DNA from: Bradyrhizobium sp. Gha
Lineage (GTDB): Bacteria > Pseudomonadota > Alphaproteobacteria > Rhizobiales > Xanthobacteraceae
NCBI RefSeq assembly: GCF_900113735.1
Contig: NZ_FOQM01000033.1
Location: forward strand, 1 to 64,000
DNA length: 64,000 nucleotides
Direction: 5' to 3'
Each line of letters starts with the position of its first letter. Position 1 is the first letter of the stretch. Below, piece by piece: positions 1-7,342 of the stretch. Made by a program: the position numbers and the translations under genes. Under the pieces are notes generated by a model. The model saw only the letters and a list, made by a program, of their open reading frames with translations, had not been told where the DNA came from and ran no database searches.

Positions 1-154
1 CAGAAAGTTGGCCGTACAGCATCGCCACGAATTGCGACTTGGTCGGCAGCCGCCGTACCCGCGCATCCGCATCATGTTCTTCCACAAGCCCTTCAAACTG
101 ACGCCACGGCATCAGCTTCAGGACGTCGCGAAATACTGTATTGTGGTGCGGCAT
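1..154 (-). CDS. IS4-family transposase, N-terminal part, cut by window edge
   Basis: Reading the minus strand from the ATG at 154 gives MPHHNTVFRDVLKLMPWRQ and, further on, RRLPTKSQFVAMLYGQLS. This is the DUF4372 N-terminal domain found at the start of one IS4 group of transposases. The frame stays open to base 1, so about 51 residues are visible and the catalytic DDE part lies outside the window. The right end of the insertion sequence must lie between 155 and about 385, but no terminal inverted repeat can be placed without the other end. Confidence 0.8.
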   Translation of the reverse strand, partial: MPHHNTVFRDVLKLMPWRQFEGLVEEHDADARVRRLPTKSQFVAMLYGQLS

Positions 155-324
155 GGCGCTGATCTCCTGTCGTGTCCCGGAACGCTTGCAGACGTCCAGA
201 ACCGACTAGAATCAACGCCATGCGCCTTGTCCACAAAATCTAAACCGGACAGCCGTGGGCTTGACCGGGGCATCCAGTACGCCGCAGCTTCTCGGCTCAT
301 TCACAACCGCCTCTGGAATACTGG

Positions 325-347
325 GTCGCCCGATCAAGTCGGGCGAC
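325..347. repeat. REP-like palindrome
   Basis: GTCGCCCG (325-332) and CGGGCGAC (340-347) form an 8-bp inverted repeat with a 7-base loop. Read on the minus strand the flanks give the peptide VARLDRATQYSR, familiar from extragenic palindromic repeats in Bradyrhizobium genomes. It lies about 70 bases upstream of the reductase gene and could also act as a bidirectional RNA hairpin. Confidence 0.6.
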
Positions 348-415
348 GACGGGTGGGAATTGCTTCATTCCCACGTACCTCCTAAATGACTGCAACAAGC
401 AATCAGGAGGAAGCC

Positions 416-1438
416 ATGTCCCAAGGCAAGCGCATCGTTCTCGCCGCGCGTCCCGTCGGCGAACCAAAGTCATCCGATTTTCGTCTGGAGGAATTCGCAC
501 CTCCTTCGCCCGGCGCAGGCGAGGTGCTGCTGCGCACGATATGGCTGTCGCTCGATCCCTATATGCGCGGGCGCATGAGCGAGGGGCCGTCCTACGCCGC
601 GCCGGTGCCAGTCGGCGGCGTCATGGAGGGCGAGGTGGTGAGCGAGGTCGCGGCCTCCAACAATCCTGATTTTGCCAAGGGCGACATCGTTCGTGCACGG
701 AGCGGCTGGCAGACGCACGCAATCTCGAACGGCAAGGGTCTCATCAAGGTCGATCCCAAGCTCGGTCCGGTCTCGACCTCGATCGGCGTGCTGGGCATGC
801 CCGGCATGACCGCCTACACCGGCCTGCTCGACATCGGCAAGCCGCAGGAAGGCGAGACCGTCGTCGTCGCAGGTGCTTCCGGCGCGGTCGGCTCGGCGGT
901 CGGGCAGATTGCGAAGATCAAGGGGGCGCGTGCCGTCGGCATTGCCGGCGGCAAGGACAAGTGCGACTACGTGGTGAAGGAGCTCGGCTTTGATGCCTGC
1001 ATCGATCATCGCGATCCCGATCTCGCCGCGAAGCTGAAGGACGCCTGCCCCGGGGGGATCGACGTTTATTTCGAGAATGTCGGCGGGGCCGTGTTCGAGG
1101 CTGTCTTCCCGCAGCTCAATGCGTTCGCACGCGTGCCGGTCTGCGGCTTGATCGCCCATTACAACGATACTGAAGCGAAGCCTCCGAAATGGGCGGGCGC
1201 GATGATGCGCAACATCCTGACCAAGCGGCTGACCTTCCGCGGCTTCATCGTCTCGGATTTCGCCTCGCGCCACGGCGATTTCCTGCGCGACATGTCCGGC
1301 TGGGTCCGCGACGGCAAGGTGAAGTACAAGGAGTTCGTCACCGAAGGCCTGGAGAGCGCCCCTAGCGCCTTCATCGGGCTCCTGAAGGGTGCCAATTTCG
1401 GCAAGCAGCTGGTCCGGGTCGGGCCGGACAAGGCTTGA
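416..1438 (+). CDS. NADP-dependent oxidoreductase, CurA/PTGR family
   Basis: A 340-residue cytosolic medium-chain reductase without zinc, of the family that reduces alpha,beta-unsaturated ketones with NADPH (CurA, leukotriene B4 dehydrogenase-like). The N-terminal part carries SLDPYMRGRM, diagnostic of the family, and the cofactor fold shows GASGAVGSAVGQIAK near residue 150. Length matches E. coli CurA (about 345). The frame is open from 386, but the ATG at 416 follows a strong ribosome site (CAGGAGG, 6 bases away) and gives the usual N-terminus MSQGKRIVLAARP. It is monocistronic. The substrate is not predictable from sequence. Confidence 0.9.
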   Translation: MSQGKRIVLAARPVGEPKSSDFRLEEFAPPSPGAGEVLLRTIWLSLDPYMRGRMSEGPSYAAPVPVGGVMEGEVVSEVAASNNPDFAKGDIVRARSGWQTHAISNGKGLIKVDPKLGPVSTSIGVLGMPGMTAYTGLLDIGKPQEGETVVVAGASGAVGSAVGQIAKIKGARAVGIAGGKDKCDYVVKELGFDACIDHRDPDLAAKLKDACPGGIDVYFENVGGAVFEAVFPQLNAFARVPVCGLIAHYNDTEAKPPKWAGAMMRNILTKRLTFRGFIVSDFASRHGDFLRDMSGWVRDGKVKYKEFVTEGLESAPSAFIGLLKGANFGKQLVRVGPDKA

Positions 1439-1634
1439 GCTTTCAAAGCTTGGGACGTCGCGTGGCGGCTTGGAGCGTCTTAACATTGCTCCAGCGCCAC
1501 ACCCCCGGCCTCAATGGTTAACGAAGAGTGACCCATCGGCCACAACTGTCCGTAAATGGCGCAGCGTGTGACCGGCGGTTCATTGACGTCAGGGCGAAGG
1601 CATTGAATCAGTCGCGCATATTTAGGGTGTTGCG

Positions 1635-1934
1635 ATGTTAGAGATCGGTATTTTCTGCGTAATTCTGCTGGCTGCCGCCTATTGGGCGGCCATGTACGTC
1701 ATGGGCCGCCATGACGACGTCATCCACGGCAAGTTCGTGCACAGCGAGGACGAAGGCACGTCCGTGCAGCCTCGGATGCCGGCACCTCCACCGCGCTTCC
1801 CGAAACGCCCGGTCAGGGCAGTCGAGCCCGCCAAAATCGCTCCTGGCAATGATGCGGCGGGCAAGCTCGTGACCAGCGAAGCGTTGCAGTCCTTGCTGGC
1901 CGCGATCCAGCAGGACCTCAAGAACGTCGCCTGA
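1635..1934 (+). CDS. Hypothetical protein with one N-terminal membrane segment
   Basis: A 99-residue protein with a single hydrophobic segment at residues 4-24 (IGIFCVILLAAAYWAAMYVM), then a charged, proline-rich cytosolic or periplasmic tail. No enzymatic motif is visible. The ATG follows the weak site GGGTG. It stands alone between the reductase and the convergent VOC gene. Function unknown; a small membrane-anchored protein typical of Bradyrhizobium genomes. Confidence 0.6.
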   Translation: MLEIGIFCVILLAAAYWAAMYVMGRHDDVIHGKFVHSEDEGTSVQPRMPAPPPRFPKRPVRAVEPAKIAPGNDAAGKLVTSEALQSLLAAIQQDLKNVA

Positions 1935-1967
1935 GCGGCGCGCTCGGAAGCCGCCGGTGCAGGTGGC

Positions 1968-2339
1968 TCATGCGGCCTCCGGCGCGAACACGCGCAAACG
2001 ATGACCATCCGGATCGAGCGCGACGAAGGTCGTGCCGAAGTCCATTCGGGTGGGCGGCTGGGCGATGGCAAGTCCGCGCGTTTTCCAGGCGGTGTGCGTT
2101 TCCTCCACGGCGGCCGCGTCGGAGACCGTGAACGCCACCTCGCTGCAGCCAGGCTGCCCTGCGGTCTTCGGTTCGACGCTGGCGCGCGACCACAATCCGA
2201 GCATCACGCCATCGCGCAAGGGCAGCATCGCGAATGTCGGCGACTGCTGGATGATGGGGATGTCCAGCAACTCGTTATAGAACTTGGCGCTTGCACCCGG
2301 GCTTCCGACATGGAGCAACAGGAAGCTGAAGTCTGGCAT
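1968..2339 (-). CDS. VOC (glyoxalase/bleomycin-resistance fold) family protein
   Basis: A 123-residue single-domain vicinal oxygen chelate protein. The family hallmarks are the early SPGASAKFYNELLDIPI strand-helix and the C-terminal FVALDPDGHRLRVFAPE, where the last strand supplies the metal-binding glutamate. It lies 92 bases downstream of a WYL-type regulator on the same strand, so the two may be co-transcribed, with the regulator controlling this enzyme. Substrate unknown; members range from lactoylglutathione lyases to drug-binding proteins. Confidence 0.85.
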   Translation of the reverse strand: MPDFSFLLLHVGSPGASAKFYNELLDIPIIQQSPTFAMLPLRDGVMLGLWSRASVEPKTAGQPGCSEVAFTVSDAAAVEETHTAWKTRGLAIAQPPTRMDFGTTFVALDPDGHRLRVFAPEAA

Positions 2340-2431
2340 GTGAGGTCTCCTTGTTCAGCGCTCTCTGAAGTGAGCGCGATGCAGAAACCCATAGCGCGGT
2401 ATGCTGTCAGTTTATGTCAGTAGTGTCGATG

Positions 2432-3109
2432 TCACTGTTCCGGCACGCCCTCCAAGAGGTGCCATTCCTTCAGCAGCGCGGCGCGCCGTCGCGGATAACG
2501 TTTGGCCGTCGATTTGAGCGCCGTGATGCGGTCGGTCCGGAAGTGCCGATAGCCCTCGCGAAGTTCGCACCAGGCGACGACGACGCGCACGCGATCGAAA
2601 AACGGCCAGATCGTGCGCCTCGATGGACTTCCCTTGCCGTCAGCGTAAGCGATCTGCAGCTTGCGCTCGGCACGAATCGCGTCGCGGATGGCGGCGAGCT
2701 CGGTATCGCCGGCCGCGCTCGGTTCGCAGGGGCCGATCAGCAGGCTCGAGCCATCAAGGTTGTTGCGCAAATCCTCGGGAAGCACCGCTCCGATCTTGGC
2801 GGGCGCGTTGCGGGCGGCGGCACCGAGCGGCTCATCCGCGCGTTCCGACACCCAACGTGAGCCGAGCACCAACGCCTCGATCTCCTCCTCGGTGAACATC
2901 AGTGGCGGCAGCATGAAGCCGGGCCGCAGCACGTAGCCGACACCAGCCTCGCCGTCGATATGTGCGGCTTGCGCCTTCAAGGTCTCGATATCGCGGTAGA
3001 GCGTGCGGAGCGACACGCCGAGCTCGTCGGCAAGCGCGCTGCCTGCGACCGGGCGTCGATGCCGGCGCAGCACCTGAATCAGATCAAGCAGTCGTTGGGA
3101 GCGGGACAT
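2432..3109 (-). CDS. YafY-type HTH/WYL transcriptional regulator
   Basis: A 225-residue regulator with an N-terminal winged helix (MSRSQRLLDLIQVLRRHRRP, then ELGVSLRTLYRDIETL as recognition region) and a C-terminal WYL-type ligand-binding domain whose core reads RKLQIAYADGKG followed by the arginine-rich YRHFRTDRI. WYL proteins sense small molecules or nucleic acids and repress or activate neighbouring genes. The gene is followed by the VOC gene on the same strand. A perfect 9-bp dyad at 3142-3164 lies just upstream of its start and is the obvious candidate operator. Confidence 0.88.
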   Translation of the reverse strand: MSRSQRLLDLIQVLRRHRRPVAGSALADELGVSLRTLYRDIETLKAQAAHIDGEAGVGYVLRPGFMLPPLMFTEEEIEALVLGSRWVSERADEPLGAAARNAPAKIGAVLPEDLRNNLDGSSLLIGPCEPSAAGDTELAAIRDAIRAERKLQIAYADGKGSPSRRTIWPFFDRVRVVVAWCELREGYRHFRTDRITALKSTAKRYPRRRAALLKEWHLLEGVPEQ

Positions 3110-3141
3110 GGACGAGCCTCGGACGAAGCATACTACGTCAT

Positions 3142-3164
3142 ATGCTGCCAGGAAATGGCAGCAT
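3142..3164. promoter_or_regulatory. Perfect inverted repeat upstream of the WYL regulator
   Basis: ATGCTGCCA (3142-3150) and TGGCAGCAT (3156-3164) are exact inverted repeats around GGAAA. The dyad sits 33 bases upstream of the regulator start and beyond the broken phosphoesterase gene. Position and symmetry fit an autoregulatory operator. A terminator is less likely because no T-run follows on either strand. Confidence 0.5.
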
Positions 3165-3211
3165 GAGAATATCGGCTCGAGGCGCTGCCAGTGTCGGGGC
3201 GAAGCGGACGT

Positions 3212-3386
3212 CTAGTGCTCGCCGCCCATCTGGGCCAGGAGCTCTTCGATATCGACATCGACCTGGCCCGCCGCGCGGACGTGGCGGGTCGATGTGCTCG
3301 CTGACCGCCTGAAAGTTCGCGATCAGGCCGGGAAAGCGCCGGCCGAGATGCGTGTCGGAAATCTGGGTGAGACGAAATTCGGACAT
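3212..3386 (-). pseudogene. Truncated calcineurin-like metallophosphoesterase
   Basis: From the ATG at 3386 the minus strand encodes MSEFRLTQISDTHLGRRFPG followed by LIANFQAVSEHID, the typical first 35 residues of a class III cyclic-nucleotide-phosphodiesterase-like metallophosphoesterase. DTH is the first metal-binding motif. After that the family sequence is lost; the remaining motifs (GD, GNH, H) are absent. A different frame continues with DIEELLAQMGGEH and a stop at 3212, which may be the C-terminus left after a large internal deletion. Non-functional as read. Confidence 0.6.
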
Positions 3387-3454
3387 GCGCAAAGTATCGG
3401 CGCGGCGAACGTCGGAACGATGACGTCAGCGCAAAACCTACGATGAAACGAAGT

Positions 3455-3880
3455 TTAAAGCACGCGATAGCGGATCGTGTAGGCATCCTGCGGCGCGACG
3501 GAGCCGACGACCGGCGAGGCGATGCGATCGGCGAGGTGCCACGGGCCGAACTGCTCGGTGGGATGCGGCTCGGCAGGCAGGCGCAGGCGGAACTCGAACG
3601 TGCCCTTGCCGGGCAGGTTCACCACCGACACCCGGTCAGCGGTGCGATAGTTCAGCGCCACCGCGCCGCGCAGCAGCGCGCGTCCGTCGGCGAGGTCGCT
3701 GACACCGTCAACCAAAGCGAGGGTCTGGTTGCGGTCGGTATGCAGTTCGATCTGGGTGTCGGCCGACGCTGTCGTCAGGGTCTCGCGCGGCACGCCAGCG
3801 GCCAAAATCGCTTGAGCGATCGGCAGTTGGTCGTGTGATCGGGAACGCCGGTTCAACTGATCGATTGTCATGACCAGCAC
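3455..3880 (-). CDS. Hypothetical protein
   Basis: A 141-residue soluble protein opening with a GTG (3880); an in-frame ATG three codons later (3871) is an alternative start. The middle reads as beta-rich and the tail ends QDAYTIRYRVL. No motif is recognised. It diverges from the MAPEG gene with almost no spacer, so the two promoters must overlap the coding starts. Retained because codon use and length look genuine. Confidence 0.5.
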   Translation of the reverse strand: MLVMTIDQLNRRSRSHDQLPIAQAILAAGVPRETLTTASADTQIELHTDRNQTLALVDGVSDLADGRALLRGAVALNYRTADRVSVVNLPGKGTFEFRLRLPAEPHPTEQFGPWHLADRIASPVVGSVAPQDAYTIRYRVL

Positions 3881-3928
3881 TGACGGCTAATGGACGCGGG
3901 CGGCGGCTTCCGCCCGATGGGAAAATCG

Positions 3929-4351
3929 ATGTCCGTTCAAATGGTTTTGCTGCCGGTCTTCGCTCAGATCGGGCTCACCTTCGCGCTCCTGATCGGCATG
4001 GTGTTCGGGCGGCGCAATGCGCTGGTCTCGGGCGAGACCAAGATCCGCGACATTGCACTGGGAGAGCCGAACTGGCCGAAGGGCGCCACACAAATCGCCA
4101 ATTGCTACCGCAACCAGTTCGAGCTGCCGGTGCTGTTCTATGCCCTGATCGCGCTGGCGCTGCCTTTGCGACATGCCGATCTCTTCATCGTGCTGATGTC
4201 GTGGGTGTTCGTGGTGACGCGCTTTGCCCATGCCGGCGTGTTCGTCACCTCGAACAATTTCGGCCACCGCTCCTCGGTCTGGCTTGCCAGCGTGCTGGTG
4301 CTGCTGGCGATGTGGATTTACTTTGCACTGAAAATTCTGTTGCTGATCTGA
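3929..4351 (+). CDS. MAPEG-family integral membrane protein
   Basis: A 140-residue protein with about four hydrophobic segments. MAPEG hallmarks are the loop around NQFELPVLFYALIALALPL, where the ELPVLF stretch after an asparagine is typical, and the following FVVTRFAHAGVFV. Eukaryotic relatives conjugate glutathione to lipids in membranes; bacterial roles are mostly unknown. Possible starts are 3890, 3917 and 3929; 3929 gives MSVQMVLLPVFAQ, matching the usual N-terminus directly before membrane segment one. The RsmB-like gene follows 34 bases later. Confidence 0.85.
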   Translation: MSVQMVLLPVFAQIGLTFALLIGMVFGRRNALVSGETKIRDIALGEPNWPKGATQIANCYRNQFELPVLFYALIALALPLRHADLFIVLMSWVFVVTRFAHAGVFVTSNNFGHRSSVWLASVLVLLAMWIYFALKILLLI

Positions 4352-4385
4352 CGCTTACAGGTCGGATCTGATCCGAAAGATTCAA

Positions 4386-5687
4386 ATGACTCCCGCTGCC
4401 CGGCTGTCCGCAGCCATCGAACTGATCGACACCATCGAGAAGGACCGCGTGCCTGCGGCCAAGGCGCTGAAGGAGTGGGGCACCGCGCACCGCTTTGCCG
4501 GCTCCGGCGACCGCGCCGCCATTGCCGGCCTGGTCTGGGACGTGCTGCGCCGTTACGCCTCGAGCGCGTTCCTGATGGACGCCGACACGGCCCGCGCGCG
4601 GCTCATCGGCATGCTCCGCCTGGAGCGGAACATGGACACCGCGACCATGGCCGCGCTGTGCGACGGCAGCCGGTTTGCGCCCGAGCCGTTGACCGAGGCC
4701 GAGCAGGCCGCGCTCAGCCAGCGCTCGCTGAAAGATGCGCCGGCCGCGATTGCCGGCGACTATCCGGAATGGCTCGATTCGCATCTCGCCAAGGTGTTCG
4801 GGGAGGACCGCGTCGCGGAAGCCGCGGCGATGGCGAGCCGGGCGCCGCTCGATTTGCGCGTCAACACGCTAAAATCGAGCCGCGACAAGGTGCTGAAGGC
4901 GCTTGCTCATCTTCATGCGAAACCGACGCCATGGTCGCCAAATGGCCTGCGCGTCGAGCTTTCGGCCGATGCGCGCAATCCAGGCATTCAGGCCGAGGAG
5001 GATTTCATCAAGGGCGGCGTTGAGGTGCAGGATGAAGGATCGCAGCTTGCGGCCCTGTTCACCGCGGCAAAGCCCGGCGAGCAGGTGATCGATCTCTGCG
5101 CCGGCGCCGGCGGCAAGACGCTGGCGTTGGCCGCGATGATGCAGGGCAAGGGCCGGCTGATCGCGACCGACAGCGACAAGCGCCAGCTCGCACCCATTCA
5201 CGAACGCCTGTCGCGCGCCGGCGTGCACAACGCCGATGTCCGCACACCCAAGGGCGACGCTGATACGCTGGCCGACATCAGCGCCACGGCCGACCTCGTC
5301 GTCATCGATGCGCCCTGCACGGGAACCGGGACCTGGCGCCGCAATCCCGACGCCAAATGGCGCATGCGCCCGGGTGCGCTGGAGATTCGTCTGAAAGACC
5401 AGGCCGAGGTGCTGGAGCGCGCGGTTCCGTTGGTGAAGGCGGGCGGCCGCATCGCCTACATCACCTGCTCGGTATTGTCGGAGGAGAACGGTGAGCAGGT
5501 GAGGGCCTTTGTCGCCAAGCATGCCGGGTTCACGGTGGTGCCGCCGGAGCAGACCGCGAGCGTGCTCTGGGACAAGGCCGAGGCGTTTGCGGACGCCGCG
5601 TTGCAATCGCCTGAGGGCTGGCTGATGACGCCCCGCCGCACCGGGACCGACGGGTTCTTCGTGTCGATTCTTCGTAGGGCGGGTTAG
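4386..5687 (+). CDS. RsmB/NOP2-family rRNA m5C methyltransferase
   Basis: A 433-residue SAM-dependent RNA cytosine-5 methyltransferase. The N-terminal half is the RNA-binding region; the Rossmann core has motif I VIDLCAGAGGKTLALA, motif IV VIDAPCTGTGTWRRNPDAKW (the PC cysteine releases product) and motif VI ITCSVLSEENGEQV (the TC cysteine is the nucleophile). Both cysteines are present, so the enzyme should be active, probably on 16S rRNA. It lacks the NusB-like domain of full RsmB, as is common in rhizobia. Its stop codon lies inside a repeat element. Confidence 0.9.
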   Translation: MTPAARLSAAIELIDTIEKDRVPAAKALKEWGTAHRFAGSGDRAAIAGLVWDVLRRYASSAFLMDADTARARLIGMLRLERNMDTATMAALCDGSRFAPEPLTEAEQAALSQRSLKDAPAAIAGDYPEWLDSHLAKVFGEDRVAEAAAMASRAPLDLRVNTLKSSRDKVLKALAHLHAKPTPWSPNGLRVELSADARNPGIQAEEDFIKGGVEVQDEGSQLAALFTAAKPGEQVIDLCAGAGGKTLALAAMMQGKGRLIATDSDKRQLAPIHERLSRAGVHNADVRTPKGDADTLADISATADLVVIDAPCTGTGTWRRNPDAKWRMRPGALEIRLKDQAEVLERAVPLVKAGGRIAYITCSVLSEENGEQVRAFVAKHAGFTVVPPEQTASVLWDKAEAFADAALQSPEGWLMTPRRTGTDGFFVSILRRAG

Positions 5688-5813
5688 CCGTGCGGGACTG
5701 CGCGCAGCGCAGACCGCTCGGCGTAACCCACCATTTCTGTTTCCTCGGATAGAGCCAGTGGTGGGTTACGCCGAGCAGACGCGCTTCGCGCATCTGCGGG
5801 GCTAACCCACCCT
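5676..5813. repeat. Nested palindromic repeat element
   Basis: Outer arms AGGGCGGGTTAGCC (5676-5689) and GGCTAACCCACCCT (5800-5813) enclose a perfect 17-bp inverted repeat, CTCGGCGTAACCCACCA (5717-5733) against 5759-5775. It folds into a long cruciform or RNA hairpin. The left arm overlaps the last codons and the TAG of the methyltransferase gene. This is the Bradyrhizobium-type GTAACCCACC repeat, and it may stabilise or end the transcript. Confidence 0.75.
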
Positions 5814-5853
5814 TCGGAACTGCCACATGAGGCAACACCGTTGACCCCAAACA

Positions 5854-5888
5854 AAAACCCCGCGAACCGGGTGCCGGTCGCGGGGTTT
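5854..5888 (-). terminator. Rho-independent terminator of cspA
   Basis: On the minus strand, AAACCCCGCGACC pairs with GGTTCGCGGGGTTT (one bulge), followed by TTGTTT. It starts about 60 bases after the cold-shock stop codon and has the right orientation. Confidence 0.75.
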
Positions 5889-5946
5889 CTGAACTCGACG
5901 ATTCTGACCGGTACGTCCGCGATCAGATCGCGAATGTCGCGGTCAA

Positions 5947-6156
5947 CTAGCCGGCGCGGAGGTTGTCGGCCGAGGACTTGCCGCTGCGGCGATCAGCAAC
6001 GATGTCGAAAGAGACCTTCTGGCCCTCATTGAGGGTCGACAGACCGGCGCGCTCGACGGCGCTGATGTGAACGAAGACGTCCTTTGCGCCGTCATCCGGC
6101 TGAATGAAGCCAAAGCCCTTTTGGTTGTTGAACCACTTCACGGTGCCCATTGCCAT
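5947..6156 (-). CDS. cspA: Cold-shock domain protein, CspA family
   Basis: A 69-residue single cold-shock domain, an OB fold that melts RNA secondary structure and can antiterminate. Both RNA-binding motifs are intact: KGFGFIQ (RNP1) and VFVHIS (RNP2). The C-terminus KSSADNLRAG is typical of rhizobial CspA. An ATG two codons upstream exists (6162), but the site AAGGA lies only one base before it and seven before the ATG at 6156, so 6156 is chosen. A long A/T-richer leader (6163 to about 6400) and a strong terminator frame the gene, as expected for a cold-inducible mRNA. Confidence 0.93.
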   Translation of the reverse strand: MAMGTVKWFNNQKGFGFIQPDDGAKDVFVHISAVERAGLSTLNEGQKVSFDIVADRRSGKSSADNLRAG

Positions 6157-6423
6157 AGTCATTTCCTTTCAATTGACGATGCACTCAGGGGGACAAATGC
6201 GCATCGTTGCGCCCATCGTCCCGGTTGGTCGATTTTGGAGAAATACCTGAAACGTGCTCGTCCATTGAAATAAGACGGAGCGGCCCAGTCGTTCGGCCAA
6301 GGATCGATGTTCACAACCTAGCGATTTTTTGGGGCAACTTCAAGGCGGCACGCGCTCGTGGCGAGCCAGCCAGGTTTTGCTATTTTGCGCTGCACACCGC
6401 CCTCTGAAAGATAGTTCCATCAG

Positions 6424-6756
6424 TCAATCCACGATGAAAAGCGTCGCGCCGACGGATGTCGACGAGCGATGCGCGGCATCACCGAAATCCGAGACCTGGT
6501 AGCTCATCCCGGGCGTCAGCTTGAATTTGCGCCCGTCGCGCAGCTCGCTATCGAGCTCACCCGCGAGCACGTAGAGGACGTGGCCACGGTCGCACCAGTG
6601 ATCGGCGAGATAGCCCGGCGAATACTCGACCATCCGCACCCTGAGATCGCCGATATCAACCGTGCGCCATTTGGCTTCGCCGGTCTCGCCGGGATGCGTG
6701 GTGACCTCGACCTTGCTCCAGTCGGTGACGGTGAAGGGCGAGGTGGGGAGCTTCAT
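6424..6756 (-). CDS. Small cupin protein (DHCW-motif cupin family)
   Basis: A 110-residue single cupin. The hallmark is GYLADHWCDRGHVLYVLAGE, with histidines and a glutamate placed like cupin motif 1, followed by LTPGMSYQVSDFGDAAHR as motif 2. The family name comes from the DH(W)C stretch; no reaction is established for it. Same strand as the following NTF2-like gene, 65 bases apart, possibly one transcript. Confidence 0.8.
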   Translation of the reverse strand: MKLPTSPFTVTDWSKVEVTTHPGETGEAKWRTVDIGDLRVRMVEYSPGYLADHWCDRGHVLYVLAGELDSELRDGRKFKLTPGMSYQVSDFGDAAHRSSTSVGATLFIVD

Positions 6757-6821
6757 GGGGAGGGTCCTGTCGCAGTAGCTGATAATGCCTGTGTTAGCGC
6801 ACGCTCACGCCGCAGTCTCCG

Positions 6822-7193
6822 TCACTGCGGCAAATGGTTCGCCGATCCCTGCACGATCAGCCCCGCATCATTCACACGCAGATATTCGCAAATCTTCTTG
6901 CCGCGCTCGTTTTCGTAAAACACAACCAGACTGTCAGGGCTGACATACACATCGATCAGGGTGAAGTGCAGGTTCGGTATCAATCCCAGCGCCTTGCGCC
7001 AATAGGCCCGCAAGCTCTCCTTGCCGCGCACGGTGCCGCTGGCATCGAATCCCAACCCCGGGATGCGATCCGAGGTCATCACGGTCGCGTCGTCGTAGAG
7101 CGTCAGCACGCGCTCGAGATCGCGCGCATTCCAGGCCTCGACCCAGGTCCGGCCGAGCGCGGCAAGCGTTGATGGCGGATGAAGCTTCGACAT
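6822..7193 (-). CDS. NTF2-like / SnoaL-fold protein
   Basis: A 123-residue protein with the cone-shaped NTF2-like fold: an N-terminal helix TWVEAWNARDLERVLTLYDDA, then the beta-sheet with GKESLRAYWRKALGLIPNLHF. The fold serves enzymes (isomerases, cyclases) and binding proteins; the active site cannot be named here. It diverges from guaA. Confidence 0.8.
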   Translation of the reverse strand: MSKLHPPSTLAALGRTWVEAWNARDLERVLTLYDDATVMTSDRIPGLGFDASGTVRGKESLRAYWRKALGLIPNLHFTLIDVYVSPDSLVVFYENERGKKICEYLRVNDAGLIVQGSANHLPQ

Positions 7194-7342
7194 GGCGTTC
7201 TCCCTGATAGCCCCTGTTTGCTGGACGGGCCATATTAGGTCAATAATACTTACCTATATGCATCGGTCCATACCCAAACAAGCATGTGGGCGCGCGCGGA
7301 CGCGCGGTTGCGGGCCAAGGGCTCATCGCGTATTGGCTTGCC

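Noticed and set aside
470..1486. Minus-strand frame of 338 codons
   Set aside because: Shadow of the CurA-like gene; composition is Arg/Ala/Leu rich and nothing is recognisable.
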